From positions 1 through 34,702 of the forward strand of contig NZ_JMLU01000031.1 of assembly GCF_000686885.1 (NCBI RefSeq): a DNA stretch of 34,702 bases, read 5' to 3'. The stretch is from Flavobacterium sasangense DSM 21067. Lineage in GTDB: Bacteria > Bacteroidota > Bacteroidia > Flavobacteriales > Flavobacteriaceae. The position numbers were made by a program, and so were the translations under genes. Under the pieces are notes generated by a model. That model had not been told where the DNA came from. It saw nothing but the letters and a program-made list of their open reading frames with translations, and ran no database searches. This document shows positions 24,725 to 33,010 of the stretch, piece by piece (the stretch's first letter is position 1; each line of letters opens with the position of its first letter).

Positions 24725-24743
24725 CAAATTTAATGTATTTTTG
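24725..24743. promoter_or_regulatory. Divergent -7 boxes for methyltransferase and RlmL-like genes
   Basis: The minus strand has TAAATTTG at 24732-24725 and the plus strand has TATTTTTG at 24736-24743, both exact matches to TAnnTTTG. A direct repeat TTGCAATTGA occurs at 24769-24778 and 24782-24791 and could be an operator or chance. The -33 elements are weak. Confidence 0.5.
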
Positions 24744-24806
24744 CACAAGAATACCCTAATTATTACGATTGCAATTGATTTTTGCAATTGAACTTGAATT
24801 TGTAGA

Positions 24807-25970
24807 ATGGAAAATTTTAAAATGACTGCCAAAACCTTCTTTGGTTTTGAAGAAATATTAGCTAAAGAATTGCAGATTCTTGGTGCGCAACATGTGGAAA
24901 TCGGTACACGTGTGGTGAGTTTTAAAGGCGATAAAGGATTTATGTACAAAGCTAATTTGGCGCTTCGTACGGCTTTAAAAATCTTAAAACCCATTAAAAC
25001 GTTCAAAGCGCATAACGACAAAGCGTTGTATGAAGGTATCAGAGCGATTGATTGGTCGGATTACTTAACTGAACATAATACGTTTTTAGTAGAAACTACG
25101 TTACATTCTGAAAACTTCAATCACAGTCAGTTTGTAGCTTTGAAAACCAAAGATGCGATTGTAGATCAATTTAGAGATTTGAACGGAAAGCGTCCAAGCA
25201 TCGATAAAGATTTTCCAGATTTACAAATTCACGTGCATATTGACAGAGATAATGTAACAGTTTCCTTAGATTCTTCGGGAGCTTCGTTGCACCATAGAGG
25301 ATACAGAAGTGCTACCAACATTGCACCTATCAACGAAGTTTTAGCCGCTGGAATGTTGATTTTAGCAGGTTGGGAAGGAAAAAGTCATTTCTTAGATCCA
25401 ATGTGTGGTTCGGGAACTATCTTAGCCGAAGCAGCGATGATTGCTTGTAACATTCCGGCAAACATCAACCGTAAGGAATTTGCTTTTGAAAAATGGAAAG
25501 ATTGGGATGCCGAATTGTTTGATAATATTTTAGAATCGTTATTAAAGAAAACACGCGAGTTTCATTACACGATTAAAGGTTACGACAAAGCGCCAAGTGC
25601 CGTTTCAAAAGCAAAAGACAATGTTAGAAATGCCAATTTAGACGAATACATTACCATTACCAACGAAAACTTCTTCGATTCTAAAAAAGAAACCGAAGGT
25701 CCGTTGCACATGGTTTTCAATCCACCTTATGGAGAGCGTTTGGATATTGATATGGAACGTTTTTACAGAGAAATTGGAGATACTTTAAAACAAAATTATC
25801 CTAATACAAACGCTTGGTTTATTACTGCGAATTTAGAAGCATTAAAATTCGTAGGGTTAAAGCCAAGTAGAAAAATTAAACTTTTCAATGGTAAGCTAGA
25901 AGCGCGTTTGGTAAAATACGAAATGTATGAAGGCAGCAAGAAAGGAAAATATATGAATACTGAAGAGTAA
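24807..25970 (+). CDS. THUMP-domain class I RNA methyltransferase, RlmL-like
   Basis: The N-terminal 60-160 region carries a THUMP-like RNA-binding domain, followed by LHHRGYRSA and the methyltransferase domain. The SAM motif DPMCGSGT is at 197-204 and the catalytic NPPYGER at 305-311, as in N2-guanine methyltransferases such as the RlmL half of E. coli RlmKL (23S rRNA G2445). The 387-residue length fits the single-domain RlmL-like form of Bacteroidota. A second in-frame ATG at 24822 is possible. The exact target base is inferred from family only. Confidence 0.87.
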   Translation: MENFKMTAKTFFGFEEILAKELQILGAQHVEIGTRVVSFKGDKGFMYKANLALRTALKILKPIKTFKAHNDKALYEGIRAIDWSDYLTEHNTFLVETTLHSENFNHSQFVALKTKDAIVDQFRDLNGKRPSIDKDFPDLQIHVHIDRDNVTVSLDSSGASLHHRGYRSATNIAPINEVLAAGMLILAGWEGKSHFLDPMCGSGTILAEAAMIACNIPANINRKEFAFEKWKDWDAELFDNILESLLKKTREFHYTIKGYDKAPSAVSKAKDNVRNANLDEYITITNENFFDSKKETEGPLHMVFNPPYGERLDIDMERFYREIGDTLKQNYPNTNAWFITANLEALKFVGLKPSRKIKLFNGKLEARLVKYEMYEGSKKGKYMNTEE

Positions 25971-25974
25971 AAGT

Positions 25975-26050
25975 AAAGAGTAAAAAGGGAAAAGTGAAAA
26001 GTCATTTTGACAATTTAACAGTTCAACAATTTATCAATTAAACATTATAA
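25975..26050. repeat. Low-complexity degenerate intergenic repeat
   Basis: A purine-rich run (GTAAAGAGTAAAAAGGGAAAAGTGA) in short units is followed by CAATTTAACA-GTTCAACAA-TTTATCAATTAA units of about 10-11 nt. No fold or function is clear. It lies between the RlmL-like gene and the next small ORF. Confidence 0.35.
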
Positions 26051-26053
26051 ACA

Positions 26054-26287
26054 ATGAATAAAAAAGTAAAATCTTTCTTATATAACTTCTTAGGATTTGT
26101 GGTGATTTATTTACCAACATTATATTTAGTTGGTGAATTTACCCATTTAAATGGTCTTTGGATTCCTATGACGGCATTTATGGTAGCGTTATTATTAGCT
26201 CCAAAATTTCAAGCGATTAAAACGCACAATGGTGAAAAAATATACATGAAGTGGCTTTTTATTAAAGGTGTGAAAGAAATTGAATAA
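26054..26287 (+). CDS. Small two-TM membrane protein
   Basis: A 77-residue protein with two hydrophobic segments (about 9-27 and 34-49) and a basic C-terminus. It has the pattern of a small inner-membrane protein; no motif was recognised. A clean terminator follows directly, which supports it as a real transcript unit. It is the last chromosomal-type gene before the repeat-rich accessory region. Confidence 0.7.
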   Translation: MNKKVKSFLYNFLGFVVIYLPTLYLVGEFTHLNGLWIPMTAFMVALLLAPKFQAIKTHNGEKIYMKWLFIKGVKEIE

Positions 26288-26290
26288 GAA

Positions 26291-26319
26291 AATTCCGAGA
26301 GAGAACTCGGGATTTTTTT
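26291..26319 (+). terminator. Rho-independent terminator
   Basis: AATTCCGAG at 26291-26299 pairs with CTCGGGATT at 26306-26314 (one wobble) around a 6-nt loop, followed by T residues. Confidence 0.85.
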
Positions 26320-26335
26320 CTTTATACTTTAAAAA

Positions 26336-26365
26336 TGGCGAGTAGCCATAAACAGCTTTTAGATT
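26336..26365. repeat. Degenerate end of a spacer element
   Basis: GAGTAGCCATAAACAGCTTTTA resembles the right-hand arm of the spacer elements (AGTAGCCAT..AAACCGCTGTTA) but is decayed. It could be the remnant of a further element left of element A. Confidence 0.3.
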
Positions 26366-26371
26366 GGGTTT

Positions 26372-26529
26372 TAACGTTTTGAGGCTTTAAGAAGTGGCGA
26401 AATTTTCTTCACAAGCCATCACAAATATACCGAAAAGTGTTTAAGAAAAAACTTCTTTTTTAAGAAAAAGTGCAAACACTAACCTTTTCAAAAAATCACT
26501 GACCTAGCCATTTCTTAAAACCGCTGTTA
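26372..26529. repeat. Palindromic spacer element A
   Basis: It begins TAACGTTTTGAGG and ends CCGCTGTTA. The arms GGCTTTAAGAAGTGGC (26383-26398) and GCCATTTCTTAAAACC (26507-26522) pair over 16 positions with one mismatch and one wobble. It shares with elements B and C the end boxes, GTGGCG, AAGCCAT and an ACAAATATA box. It has no ORF. The middle differs from B and C and contains its own hairpin-prone AAGAAAAAACTTCTTTTTT tract. Confidence 0.7.
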
Positions 26530-27192
26530 TGCGTTCGGTTCTTTTTTTACGTTTTTTTTGCTATTGTATATAAACTGGAGTTTTGTCAATATCATTTAAT
26601 TCTTTAATGTAAGCTCCATCAATTGAGAGAACTATCGTTTTGTAGCCCAATTTTTCTAATTCGTTTTTTTCGTTATAGAATAATTTTGCATTATTTCCAA
26701 AGCGATGTGAAAATGTATAAATAGCAAGTTTGTTGTTTTCGAGATTTAATTGTTTTCCATCGTTTAAATTTTTTAATATAATTTTTTTAGAGGCTTCAGA
26801 TGGAGAAGAAGCTTTAATGATGGCATCGTTTGTTATTTTAGGTAACAAATATTTAGGTGAGCATTGCGACTTTAACTCTTCTGCAACTTCTTGTACAGTT
26901 GATATATTGTTATCTGTAATGAATACAACGATTCCATATTTTTCTAACTTTATATTCAAAGAATCATTTTTTGTTGACAAATAATAAATTTCAGAAGAAG
27001 GAATTTTAAATTTCTTATAAACATATTCCAAATATTCTTTTGTGGTATTAAATTCAGTGTTTTTTTGACCATAAGAATTTAAATTACCAAAAATGATTAA
27101 AAGTAATATTATATGTTTTGATATGATTTTCATAATTTCTAAATTTATAGGAAACAGTATTTATAGCGTTCTGTAATGAACTGACGCATAAC
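26526..27192. mobile_element. Candidate cassette S1 with inverted GTTATGCGT tags
   Basis: The left tag GTTATGCGTTCGGTTC (26526-26541) and the right tag GAACTGACGCATAAC (27178-27192) are inverted copies sharing GTTATGCGT and ending GTTC. They tightly enclose one gene. The outer neighbours are spacer element A and the GC-rich structured block at 27190-27318. Mobility is inferred from the repeated architecture across four segments. Confidence 0.5.
26561..27133 (-). CDS. Exported orphan protein in cassette S1
   Basis: A 190-residue protein with a signal peptide (hydrophobic core to NSYGQ at about 22). The mature region is Lys/Asn/Glu-rich with alternating strands and helices; phrases such as YGIVVFITDNN and GYKTIVLSIDG hint at an alpha/beta fold, but no family was recognised. 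It is alone in a segment bounded by inverted tags, about 45 bp from the right tag and 20 bp from the left one. Base composition is low in GC like its neighbours to the left. Function is unknown. Confidence 0.65.
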   Translation of the reverse strand: MKIISKHIILLLIIFGNLNSYGQKNTEFNTTKEYLEYVYKKFKIPSSEIYYLSTKNDSLNIKLEKYGIVVFITDNNISTVQEVAEELKSQCSPKYLLPKITNDAIIKASSPSEASKKIILKNLNDGKQLNLENNKLAIYTFSHRFGNNAKLFYNEKNELEKLGYKTIVLSIDGAYIKELNDIDKTPVYIQ

Positions 27193-27318
27193 TCAGAGGC
27201 GCTTTGCGCTGGGGCTTTGCGCTTGCGCAAAGTGCGTGTTGAGGGAAGTCCGTTAGGGCTTTCCTCGTGCAAAGCGCCTCTGAGTTGAGAGGAAAGCTCG
27301 GAGAGATTTCCTCTCAAC
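27190..27318. repeat. GC-rich nested hairpin block
   Basis: A perfect 18-bp inverted repeat (AACTCAGAGGCGCTTTGC, 27190-27207, with 27269-27286) encloses CTTTGCGC-TT-GCGCAAAG (27215-27232) and GAGGGAAG/CTTTCCTC (one mismatch, 27241-27266). Next to it is a perfect 12-bp stem GTTGAGAGGAAA/TTTCCTCTCAAC (27284-27295 with 27307-27318). The block is visibly GC-richer than its surroundings and has no plausible ORF. It starts within the right tag of cassette S1. Confidence 0.8.
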
Positions 27319-27499
27319 GGGAAACGGCTTTGCGAAGGAGCGGAAAAGTAAGCACAAAAGTTCAGTTTAGCACTACCGTAGCATAAGCTATTTTTATTTG
27401 CTAAATTACAAAAAAAGGAAATAAAAATGGTTTATGCGTTAATAGAATTACTGTCGTTGAATTTTGCACTTAACCCGCTCTTTTGCAAAACCGATGTTA
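27319..27499. repeat. Right part of the variant spacer between S1 and S2
   Basis: This non-coding stretch ends AAAACCGATGTTA, one mismatch from the AAACCGCTGTTA end of elements A and C, and contains a GCTAAATTACAAA box (27400-27412) like the GCCATTACAAA box of B and C. Its left partner arm is only weakly recognisable. No ORF is supported. Confidence 0.45.
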
Positions 27500-27521
27500 G
27501 CTGTAGTGCTTATCAGCATAC

Positions 27522-27558
27522 AAAAAACGCTCTTTCTTAACAGAAAAAAAGAGCGTTT
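27522..27558 (-). terminator. Terminator of the oleate hydratase operon
   Basis: AAACGCTCTTT at 27525-27535 pairs with AAAGAGCGTTT at 27548-27558; on the minus strand the stem is followed by T residues. It lies just after the last gene of the operon and inside the S2 tag. Confidence 0.8.
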
Positions 27559-27582
27559 CAATATATTGATCTTTCAGAAAAA

Positions 27583-28482
27583 TTACTTCAGAAAGTTTTT
27601 TTCCCAATAAGCTGGATTCGGGTATTTATAGAAACCTTCTCCAGTGGCTACACCAAGTTTGTTTTTATCGATGTAGTTTTCTTTCAACATCGCCGCCGCT
27701 TTTATTTTTGTAGGATTCTGTGTTTTATCAGCGGCCATTTTATTGATGTTGTATGCAGTAGTAACGCCTACCACATCCAAAATACCAAATGGTCCAACTG
27801 GTGCACCGGTTGCGACCATCCATGTTTTGTCGATGGTTTCCACATCTGCCACTTCGTTCACATACAAATCCAACGCAGCACTCAAAAGCGGTACCAATAA
27901 GGAATTTACGATATATCCCGGCTGCTCTTTGTATATTGGCAATGCCACCATTCCGATTTGTTTGGCAAATTCTAAAACGGAATTAAATGTTTCGTCTGAA
28001 GTGCCGGGATGTTTCATCACTTCTCCGGTATTGTGTTTCCAGATTTCATTGGCAAAGTGTAAGGCTACGAATTGTGCAGGACGACCTGTATATTCGGCAA
28101 ACTGGCTTGGTAGCATAGTGGAAGAGTTGGTCGCAAAAACAGTTTTAGCGGGTGCTACTTTCGCCAACTGTTCGTAGAACCCGATTTTAATCTGCGGATT
28201 TTCCGGAACGGCTTCGATAAGCAAATCGGCATCTTGCACCGCTTCTGCCAAATTGGAATTGTATTGCAAATTTGCTTTAGTGGCTGCAAGCTGTTCTTCC
28301 GTTGCCTTCAAATCTTTTTTATACGATTCCGCCAAAATATCAAATTTCGCTTTGGCTTTTTCCAAAACCTCATCATTGATGTCGTAAACGGTTACATTAA
28401 AACCGTAAAAAGCTGTCTGGAAAGCAATTTGGTAACCCAAAACACCACTTCCTGCCACGGTTACATTTTTAAATGTTATCAT
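27583..28482 (-). CDS. 3-hydroxyacyl-CoA dehydrogenase family protein
   Basis: A 299-residue NAD-dependent dehydrogenase with the Rossmann motif GSGVLGYQIA at 11-20, YDIND after strand 2, and a catalytic region LHFANEIWKHNTGEVM holding the His-Glu pair typical of the family. It is the stand-alone form without an enoyl-CoA hydratase domain. It lies 18 bp after an oleate hydratase gene, so it is co-transcribed. Its substrate might be a 3-hydroxyacyl-CoA in beta-oxidation or the hydroxy fatty acid made by the hydratases; the latter is a guess from context. Confidence 0.88.
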   Translation of the reverse strand: MITFKNVTVAGSGVLGYQIAFQTAFYGFNVTVYDINDEVLEKAKAKFDILAESYKKDLKATEEQLAATKANLQYNSNLAEAVQDADLLIEAVPENPQIKIGFYEQLAKVAPAKTVFATNSSTMLPSQFAEYTGRPAQFVALHFANEIWKHNTGEVMKHPGTSDETFNSVLEFAKQIGMVALPIYKEQPGYIVNSLLVPLLSAALDLYVNEVADVETIDKTWMVATGAPVGPFGILDVVGVTTAYNINKMAADKTQNPTKIKAAAMLKENYIDKNKLGVATGEGFYKYPNPAYWEKNFLK

Positions 28483-28500
28483 TGTATTTTTATTTATTTG

Positions 28501-30096
28501 TTAACTTCTATAAGATGTATGAATGGCTTTTGCCAACACATCGGGGCGTTTCCAATATTCTGTTACGGGAGTAACTTTCTTATCTAAATTTAAAAGCGTG
28601 TAAACGGCTGTCCTTGCAGCCCGTACCGAATATTCTTCGGTAAAAACCATATCTTCCGGAATTTCCACAAACTGACTGATAAGTGCCAGATTGGTACTTC
28701 CTTCCGGTACTACATGCGGACGGTCTGCTTTAGCTCTTGGCTGGAACAAGGCATCGATGTATGGCATCATACAAGGAATCACATTCACAACGCTTTCTTT
28801 TATTTCTTGCTCGTGTTGTTCAAAATGAAGGTGGTGGATGAGCTCGGTCAGAATCTCTTCTCCGGTGCAGTCAATCATTGGTTTTTTTATAAAATCTCCA
28901 ATAGCATCCGGATACAATCCATAGCCCCAAAGTATGGTCGTATCATCGCCCTGTGCTTTAAAATGCGGTTGGGCCGCTACCACAATCGACATTCTCCACG
29001 AAGAATCTTTAAAGGTCATCAATGCGCCACTTCCGGGTTTGTTACCGCTATATTGCTCAATCAATTGAAGCATTTTGTTGCCCTTGAAAGTAGGGGTAAA
29101 CGAATACCATTTGGTCTCATCCGGTTTGGTAAAAAACGGATCGGGATTACCGAGTTTGCCCGGTTTTTTGTCGGCTATTTTACGCCACAATGCAAAACTT
29201 GGCGGATTGTCCGGAAGGTATTTTGCGGGTGTTTTGTAATCGCCATTGTCGGAATTGTCCGTAATGCAGCCGTTGGTAAAAAATACCAAATCGCCTTCGT
29301 TTACCGTAATTTTTTCAGTATTTCCTTCAGCGTTTTCACATACAATTTCAGAAACGGTAATGCCGTCGCCCTCTTTGAAATTGAGGTCGGTAACGGTTTT
29401 TCTTAAAGAAAAATCCACGTTGTATTTGTCGAGGAATTTTTTCAAAGGCAAAATCACGGATTCGTATTGGTTGTAGGGCGTACGGGTAACACCTTCCAAT
29501 GTTTCGATGCGGGAAAATTCCAACAGCATCCGTTTCATGTAACGTTGAAACTCGAAAATACTGCTCCATTCCTGCCAAGCAAACGTAGTTTGCCACATAT
29601 ACCAAAAATTGGTGGTGAAGAAATGGTCATCGAACCAGTCGCGGATCGTAACATTGTCCAAATCGTTTTCGTCTGCAAAGAAAAGTTTCAGGAATTTCAT
29701 CCTATCCTGCGTATTAAAGCCCATATCGGTTACATGCAGGCGGTTTCCGTCTTTGTCAATCAGGCGAGCATGGGCGTGCGTAGGATTGGCGTGGTCGAAA
29801 GCCAAAATCTCATCTTTTACCGAAATATTGGGCACTTCCAAAGAAGGAATTCTGGAGGTCAAGTCCCAAAAATTTTCATACGTCTCTTCATTCAGCATTC
29901 TTCCGCCACGGCAAATGAAGCCTTTTTCTTTGGTGCCTGCTCCATCGTTGCTTCCTCCTAAAATAGGCAGGGCTTCTATAATGTGGATATTTTCTCCTTT
30001 AAAACCGCCATCCTCTACAAGATAAATCGCTCCTGACAGACTGGCTAACCCACCGCCCACAAAATAGGCGTGTCTTTCTGAATTATTTGTATTCAT
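28501..30096 (-). CDS. Oleate hydratase family protein, short form with Met in place of the acid residue
   Basis: Oleate hydratases add water to the cis-9 double bond of oleate to give 10-hydroxystearate, using FAD structurally. The FAD motif is GGGLAS at 14-19, and RGGRML at 63-68 aligns with the RGGREM of the upstream paralogue. Met67 therefore replaces the glutamate used as proton relay in the classical enzyme. The expected Tyr is present as Tyr186 (QRY), exactly 119 residues later, as in the paralogue. At 531 residues it lacks the usual C-terminal extension. Length and Met recall the monomeric Rhodococcus-type enzyme. It sits 12 bp after its paralogue. Confidence 0.9.
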   Translation of the reverse strand: MNTNNSERHAYFVGGGLASLSGAIYLVEDGGFKGENIHIIEALPILGGSNDGAGTKEKGFICRGGRMLNEETYENFWDLTSRIPSLEVPNISVKDEILAFDHANPTHAHARLIDKDGNRLHVTDMGFNTQDRMKFLKLFFADENDLDNVTIRDWFDDHFFTTNFWYMWQTTFAWQEWSSIFEFQRYMKRMLLEFSRIETLEGVTRTPYNQYESVILPLKKFLDKYNVDFSLRKTVTDLNFKEGDGITVSEIVCENAEGNTEKITVNEGDLVFFTNGCITDNSDNGDYKTPAKYLPDNPPSFALWRKIADKKPGKLGNPDPFFTKPDETKWYSFTPTFKGNKMLQLIEQYSGNKPGSGALMTFKDSSWRMSIVVAAQPHFKAQGDDTTILWGYGLYPDAIGDFIKKPMIDCTGEEILTELIHHLHFEQHEQEIKESVVNVIPCMMPYIDALFQPRAKADRPHVVPEGSTNLALISQFVEIPEDMVFTEEYSVRAARTAVYTLLNLDKKVTPVTEYWKRPDVLAKAIHTSYRS

Positions 30097-30108
30097 TTAT
30101 TTAAAAAT

Positions 30109-31884
30109 TTAGATTAATTGAGATTCTTTAAGAAGTTCTTCCAAATAGGTGCCTTCTATTTTTTTGAGACCATATTTTTCTAAAATAGAAATGAGCCAAG
30201 GCAATTTGATATCCTTTAATCCTTTTTCATCATTCAGGTAATAAATGGATTTTAACAATACCCGGATGTCGAAAGACGAAGCAAATACTTCCGGTACACC
30301 TCTGTCCACGTTTAATAGGGTATAAACTGCTTCCATGGCGGTACGCACGGAGTATTCGGTAGTAAAAACAGTATCTTTTTCTGTCTCAGCATAGTTTCCG
30401 ATGAAAGCCAGGTTTACCGAGTTTTTGGGTACAACCAAAGGGCGGTCACCCAGTGCACGCGGCATAAAATACGTCGTAATATAAGGCATACGACAAGGAA
30501 TGGTATTGGCACTTGCCGCTATTTCGCTTATTTCTGTTTCAGGAACACCCAAATGATACAGCAATTCTTCACAAAGTTCTATTCCGGTACACTCTGTAAT
30601 TTTTTTGTGAACGAAATTCCCTGATTTATCTGAATATAAACCATATACCCAAACGATCAACTCATTGCTTTTTTGGATTTTAAAATGCGGTTGCCGACTG
30701 ATAGAGAAACCGTACCACCAATTGGAGTCTTGAATGGTTACAGGTCCGCTGGTAACGATGGAACCACTAAGCGGATCTTTTTTGCATATTTTTTCAATGT
30801 AAGGAACCACTCTGTTGTCGGAAAAGGTAATGCTACCGGAAATAACCCAGTTTGCTTCGGGAATGTTTTCACAGAATTTTTCAGGCCTACCAAAGTCCGT
30901 ATCCTGTTGTGCGATATTTTTCCATAATTGCCAACTTCCACCGATAGTATGTTTTACAGGAGCAGGGGTATGGTTATCGCCATATGTGCTGTTTTCCGTG
31001 ATAGAACCATTGGTAATAAACACCAAATCATTTTCTGTAAGGCTGATTGTCTCTGCTTTTCCGTCTTGGACAAGTTCTATTTTTTTTGCAACTTTTTTAC
31101 CGTCGATATGATCTATAATTACATTTTGCACTTGAGTGTTATATTGGAATTGCACACCGTGACTTTCCAAATATTTCACCAAAGGTTTAATCAGTGATTC
31201 GTATTGGTTATACTTGGTAAAACGAAGAGAGGACATATCGGCAACATGTCCCACATGATGAATAAAACGCAGCAAATAACGGCGCATTTCCATCGCACTT
31301 GCCCAAGGCTCAAACGCAAACATCGTTGCCCAATACGCCCAGAAATTGGATTTGAAAAATTCGTCTGTAAAAACCTCATTAATCTTTACATCCTGTAGTT
31401 TTTCTTCCGGGGTCAGAAATAATTCTATCAGTTCCTGAATGGCTTTTTGAGATAAAGTAAGTTTTCCATCGGAAGCAACCCTCTGTCCTTGTTTTTCTAT
31501 CAGACGTGCATGGGAAAAACTTGGATCTTTTTTATTCAACCAATAAAATTCGTCCAGGACAGAAACGCCCTCTGTTTCCAATGAAGGAATGGAACGGAAT
31601 AAATCCCACAATGTTTCAAAATGTATTTCCATTTCCCGGCCGCCACGAATGATGTAGCCCTTCTGCTCGTTCCAGATGCCGTCCATACTGCCACCGGGAA
31701 GGGCAAGCTCTTCCAAAATATGGATCCTATTGCCTTTCATTTGGGCATCACGCACCAGGAAGGTTGCGGCGGCAAGAGATGCTAATCCGGATCCGATAAG
31801 ATAAGCTGATTTTTCGTCCACGCCATCCGGTTTCAGAGGACGGGCAAATGCTTCATAATTTCCATTACTATAATACATAGTCAT
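30109..31884 (-). CDS. ohyA: Oleate hydratase, classical form
   Basis: This 591-residue paralogue carries the FAD motif GSGLAS at 31-36 and RGGREM at 80-85 with Glu84. Tyr203 (RRYLLRF) is 119 residues later. Glu and Tyr at this spacing match Glu122 and Tyr241 of the Elizabethkingia enzyme as I remember it. A C-terminal extension of the classical type is present. It is first in the operon, 79 bp downstream of the araC-type gene. In other bacteria such enzymes detoxify host or environmental unsaturated fatty acids. A second ATG two codons in is also possible. Confidence 0.93.
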   Translation of the reverse strand: MTMYYSNGNYEAFARPLKPDGVDEKSAYLIGSGLASLAAATFLVRDAQMKGNRIHILEELALPGGSMDGIWNEQKGYIIRGGREMEIHFETLWDLFRSIPSLETEGVSVLDEFYWLNKKDPSFSHARLIEKQGQRVASDGKLTLSQKAIQELIELFLTPEEKLQDVKINEVFTDEFFKSNFWAYWATMFAFEPWASAMEMRRYLLRFIHHVGHVADMSSLRFTKYNQYESLIKPLVKYLESHGVQFQYNTQVQNVIIDHIDGKKVAKKIELVQDGKAETISLTENDLVFITNGSITENSTYGDNHTPAPVKHTIGGSWQLWKNIAQQDTDFGRPEKFCENIPEANWVISGSITFSDNRVVPYIEKICKKDPLSGSIVTSGPVTIQDSNWWYGFSISRQPHFKIQKSNELIVWVYGLYSDKSGNFVHKKITECTGIELCEELLYHLGVPETEISEIAASANTIPCRMPYITTYFMPRALGDRPLVVPKNSVNLAFIGNYAETEKDTVFTTEYSVRTAMEAVYTLLNVDRGVPEVFASSFDIRVLLKSIYYLNDEKGLKDIKLPWLISILEKYGLKKIEGTYLEELLKESQLI

Positions 31885-31932
31885 TATATTTTAAATTCTA
31901 CGTAAAGTTAGGAAATGCTACAATCGTTAGGT

Positions 31933-31949
31933 ATCCTGAAATTCAGGAT
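31933..31949. promoter_or_regulatory. Candidate operator palindrome upstream of the oleate hydratase operon
   Basis: ATCCTGAA-A-TTCAGGAT is a perfect 8-bp palindrome around one base, in the 79-bp gap between the AraC-type gene and the hydratase gene. GGTAT/ATACC flank it. No T-run follows, so an operator is likelier than a terminator. A one-mismatch box TAACTTTA lies downstream on the minus strand. Confidence 0.5.
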
Positions 31950-31963
31950 TTATATACCCTTTT

Positions 31964-32845
31964 TTACTTTTTGATAGCGAGCTGGTTTCGGAATTCCTGT
32001 GGTGAAATGCCCACTTGTTTTTTAAAAAATCTTCCGAAGGCTGACGTAGAACTGAATCCCAATTCAAAGGCAATTTCAGAGATTGTTTTTTCTGGATTTC
32101 CTAACAACACGTAGGTAATTTTAATCAGTGTTTCATCTATCATGACATGAGGCGTTTTGCCGGAGTGTTTTTTTATGATTTCTATAAGATGCTTGTTGCT
32201 GATATATAATTTTTCAGCATAGAATTGTACGCCCCGGTGCGACAATACGTTTTCCTGAACTAAATTTTTAAATTTCTGATAAATATTGTTGGGGTCAGAA
32301 AGAGCGTTTTTAATGCTCTGTTTGTTTTCGGTTTCTATGACGATACTGATTTCCAAAAGCAGATTGATAATGATAGTGCGGATAACATCTTTTAGACGAT
32401 GATTTTTTCGTTCTGTTTGCTGTTCAAGATATTGGAGCAGCAGGATTAAACGTGTAGATTGTTCTTTATCAGACGAAGTCACTGTAAAATTGGAATCGGA
32501 AAACAAATTGAGCCCTTCGATGAAAAACGGGTTAGATATATTTTTAAGCAGAAAATTTTTGTCAAAAAACAGCAGTTTCATCCTGAAATTTTTTGAATGT
32601 GACAAAAATCGAACTACCGTGGACGGTGCAGAAACCAGAAAACCATTTTGCGAGACGGTGAATTTTTTGTTGTCTATTTCTAAATCAATATATCCGGAAA
32701 TACAGATGCAAAAGGCATAAAAATCCATACGGAACGGCCTTTCAGGAAATTTTAAAATTTCCTTTCCTGTGGAGATATAATAAGGCTCACAGACTTTTAC
32801 TCCGTAAAATAGCAATGTTTCTACTATACTTTCGTACTCTTTCAT
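31964..32845 (-). CDS. AraC family transcriptional regulator
   Basis: A 293-residue regulator. The N-terminal 1-170 is a cupin-like sensor region (FCICISGYIDLEI, VSAPSTVVRF). The C-terminal AraC DNA-binding domain spans about 205-288, with the second helix-turn-helix ISEIAFELGFSSTSAFGRFF followed by KKQVGISPQEFR. It is transcribed in the same direction as the hydratase operon and just upstream of it, so it is probably its activator, perhaps responding to a fatty acid. That ligand is a guess. Its own promoter would lie within the right S2 tag and the edge of spacer element B. Confidence 0.9.
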   Translation of the reverse strand: MKEYESIVETLLFYGVKVCEPYYISTGKEILKFPERPFRMDFYAFCICISGYIDLEIDNKKFTVSQNGFLVSAPSTVVRFLSHSKNFRMKLLFFDKNFLLKNISNPFFIEGLNLFSDSNFTVTSSDKEQSTRLILLLQYLEQQTERKNHRLKDVIRTIIINLLLEISIVIETENKQSIKNALSDPNNIYQKFKNLVQENVLSHRGVQFYAEKLYISNKHLIEIIKKHSGKTPHVMIDETLIKITYVLLGNPEKTISEIAFELGFSSTSAFGRFFKKQVGISPQEFRNQLAIKK

Positions 32846-32874
32846 TTTTGGAACATTTTTTTTGGAGCATTACA

Positions 32875-33010
32875 GCTAACGTTTCGTGGCTTGCTCTCAG
32901 TGGCGTTGCACCAACACCAAGCCATTACAAATATAACAAAACATTCCATTCAGCAGCGGATTTTCCGTAGGAAAATCCGGAAGTAGCCATTGAAGCAAAC
33001 CGCTGTTAGC
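32875..33010. repeat. Palindromic spacer element B
   Basis: It begins GCTAACGTTTCGTGGC and ends AAACCGCTGTTAGC. The outer stem pairs GTGGCTTGCTCTCAGTGGC with GCCATTGAAGCAAACCGC, with several wobbles. An inner hairpin CGGATTTTCC-GTA-GGAAAATCCG lies at 32957-32979. It shares with element C the stretch AGCCATTACAAATATAAC and following. No ORF. Confidence 0.8.

Larger units (their letters stand above)
27496..32880. mobile_element. Candidate cassette S2 with inverted GTTAGCTGTA tags: oleate hydratase operon
   Basis: GTTAGCTGTAGTGCT at 27496-27510 and AGCATTACAGCTAAC at 32866-32880 are inverted copies matching at 14 of 15 positions. They bound four co-directional genes. The stretch 29101-29160 has 28 G or C in 60, against 9 in 60 at 33601-33660 in the next segment, so the segments probably have different origins. 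Movement as a unit is inference. Confidence 0.5.

Noticed and set aside
27185..27320. tRNA or rRNA-like gene in the GC-rich block
   Set aside because: The nested hairpins do not form a cloverleaf and no TPsiC-type or anticodon-arm sequence is visible.
28714..29406. Long plus-strand reading frame opposite the oleate hydratase gene
   Set aside because: It is antisense to a clear enzyme gene, has no recognisable domain and reflects codon use of the real gene.
31933..31949. Terminator of the AraC-type gene
   Set aside because: The palindrome lacks a following T-run on either strand, so an operator is more likely.
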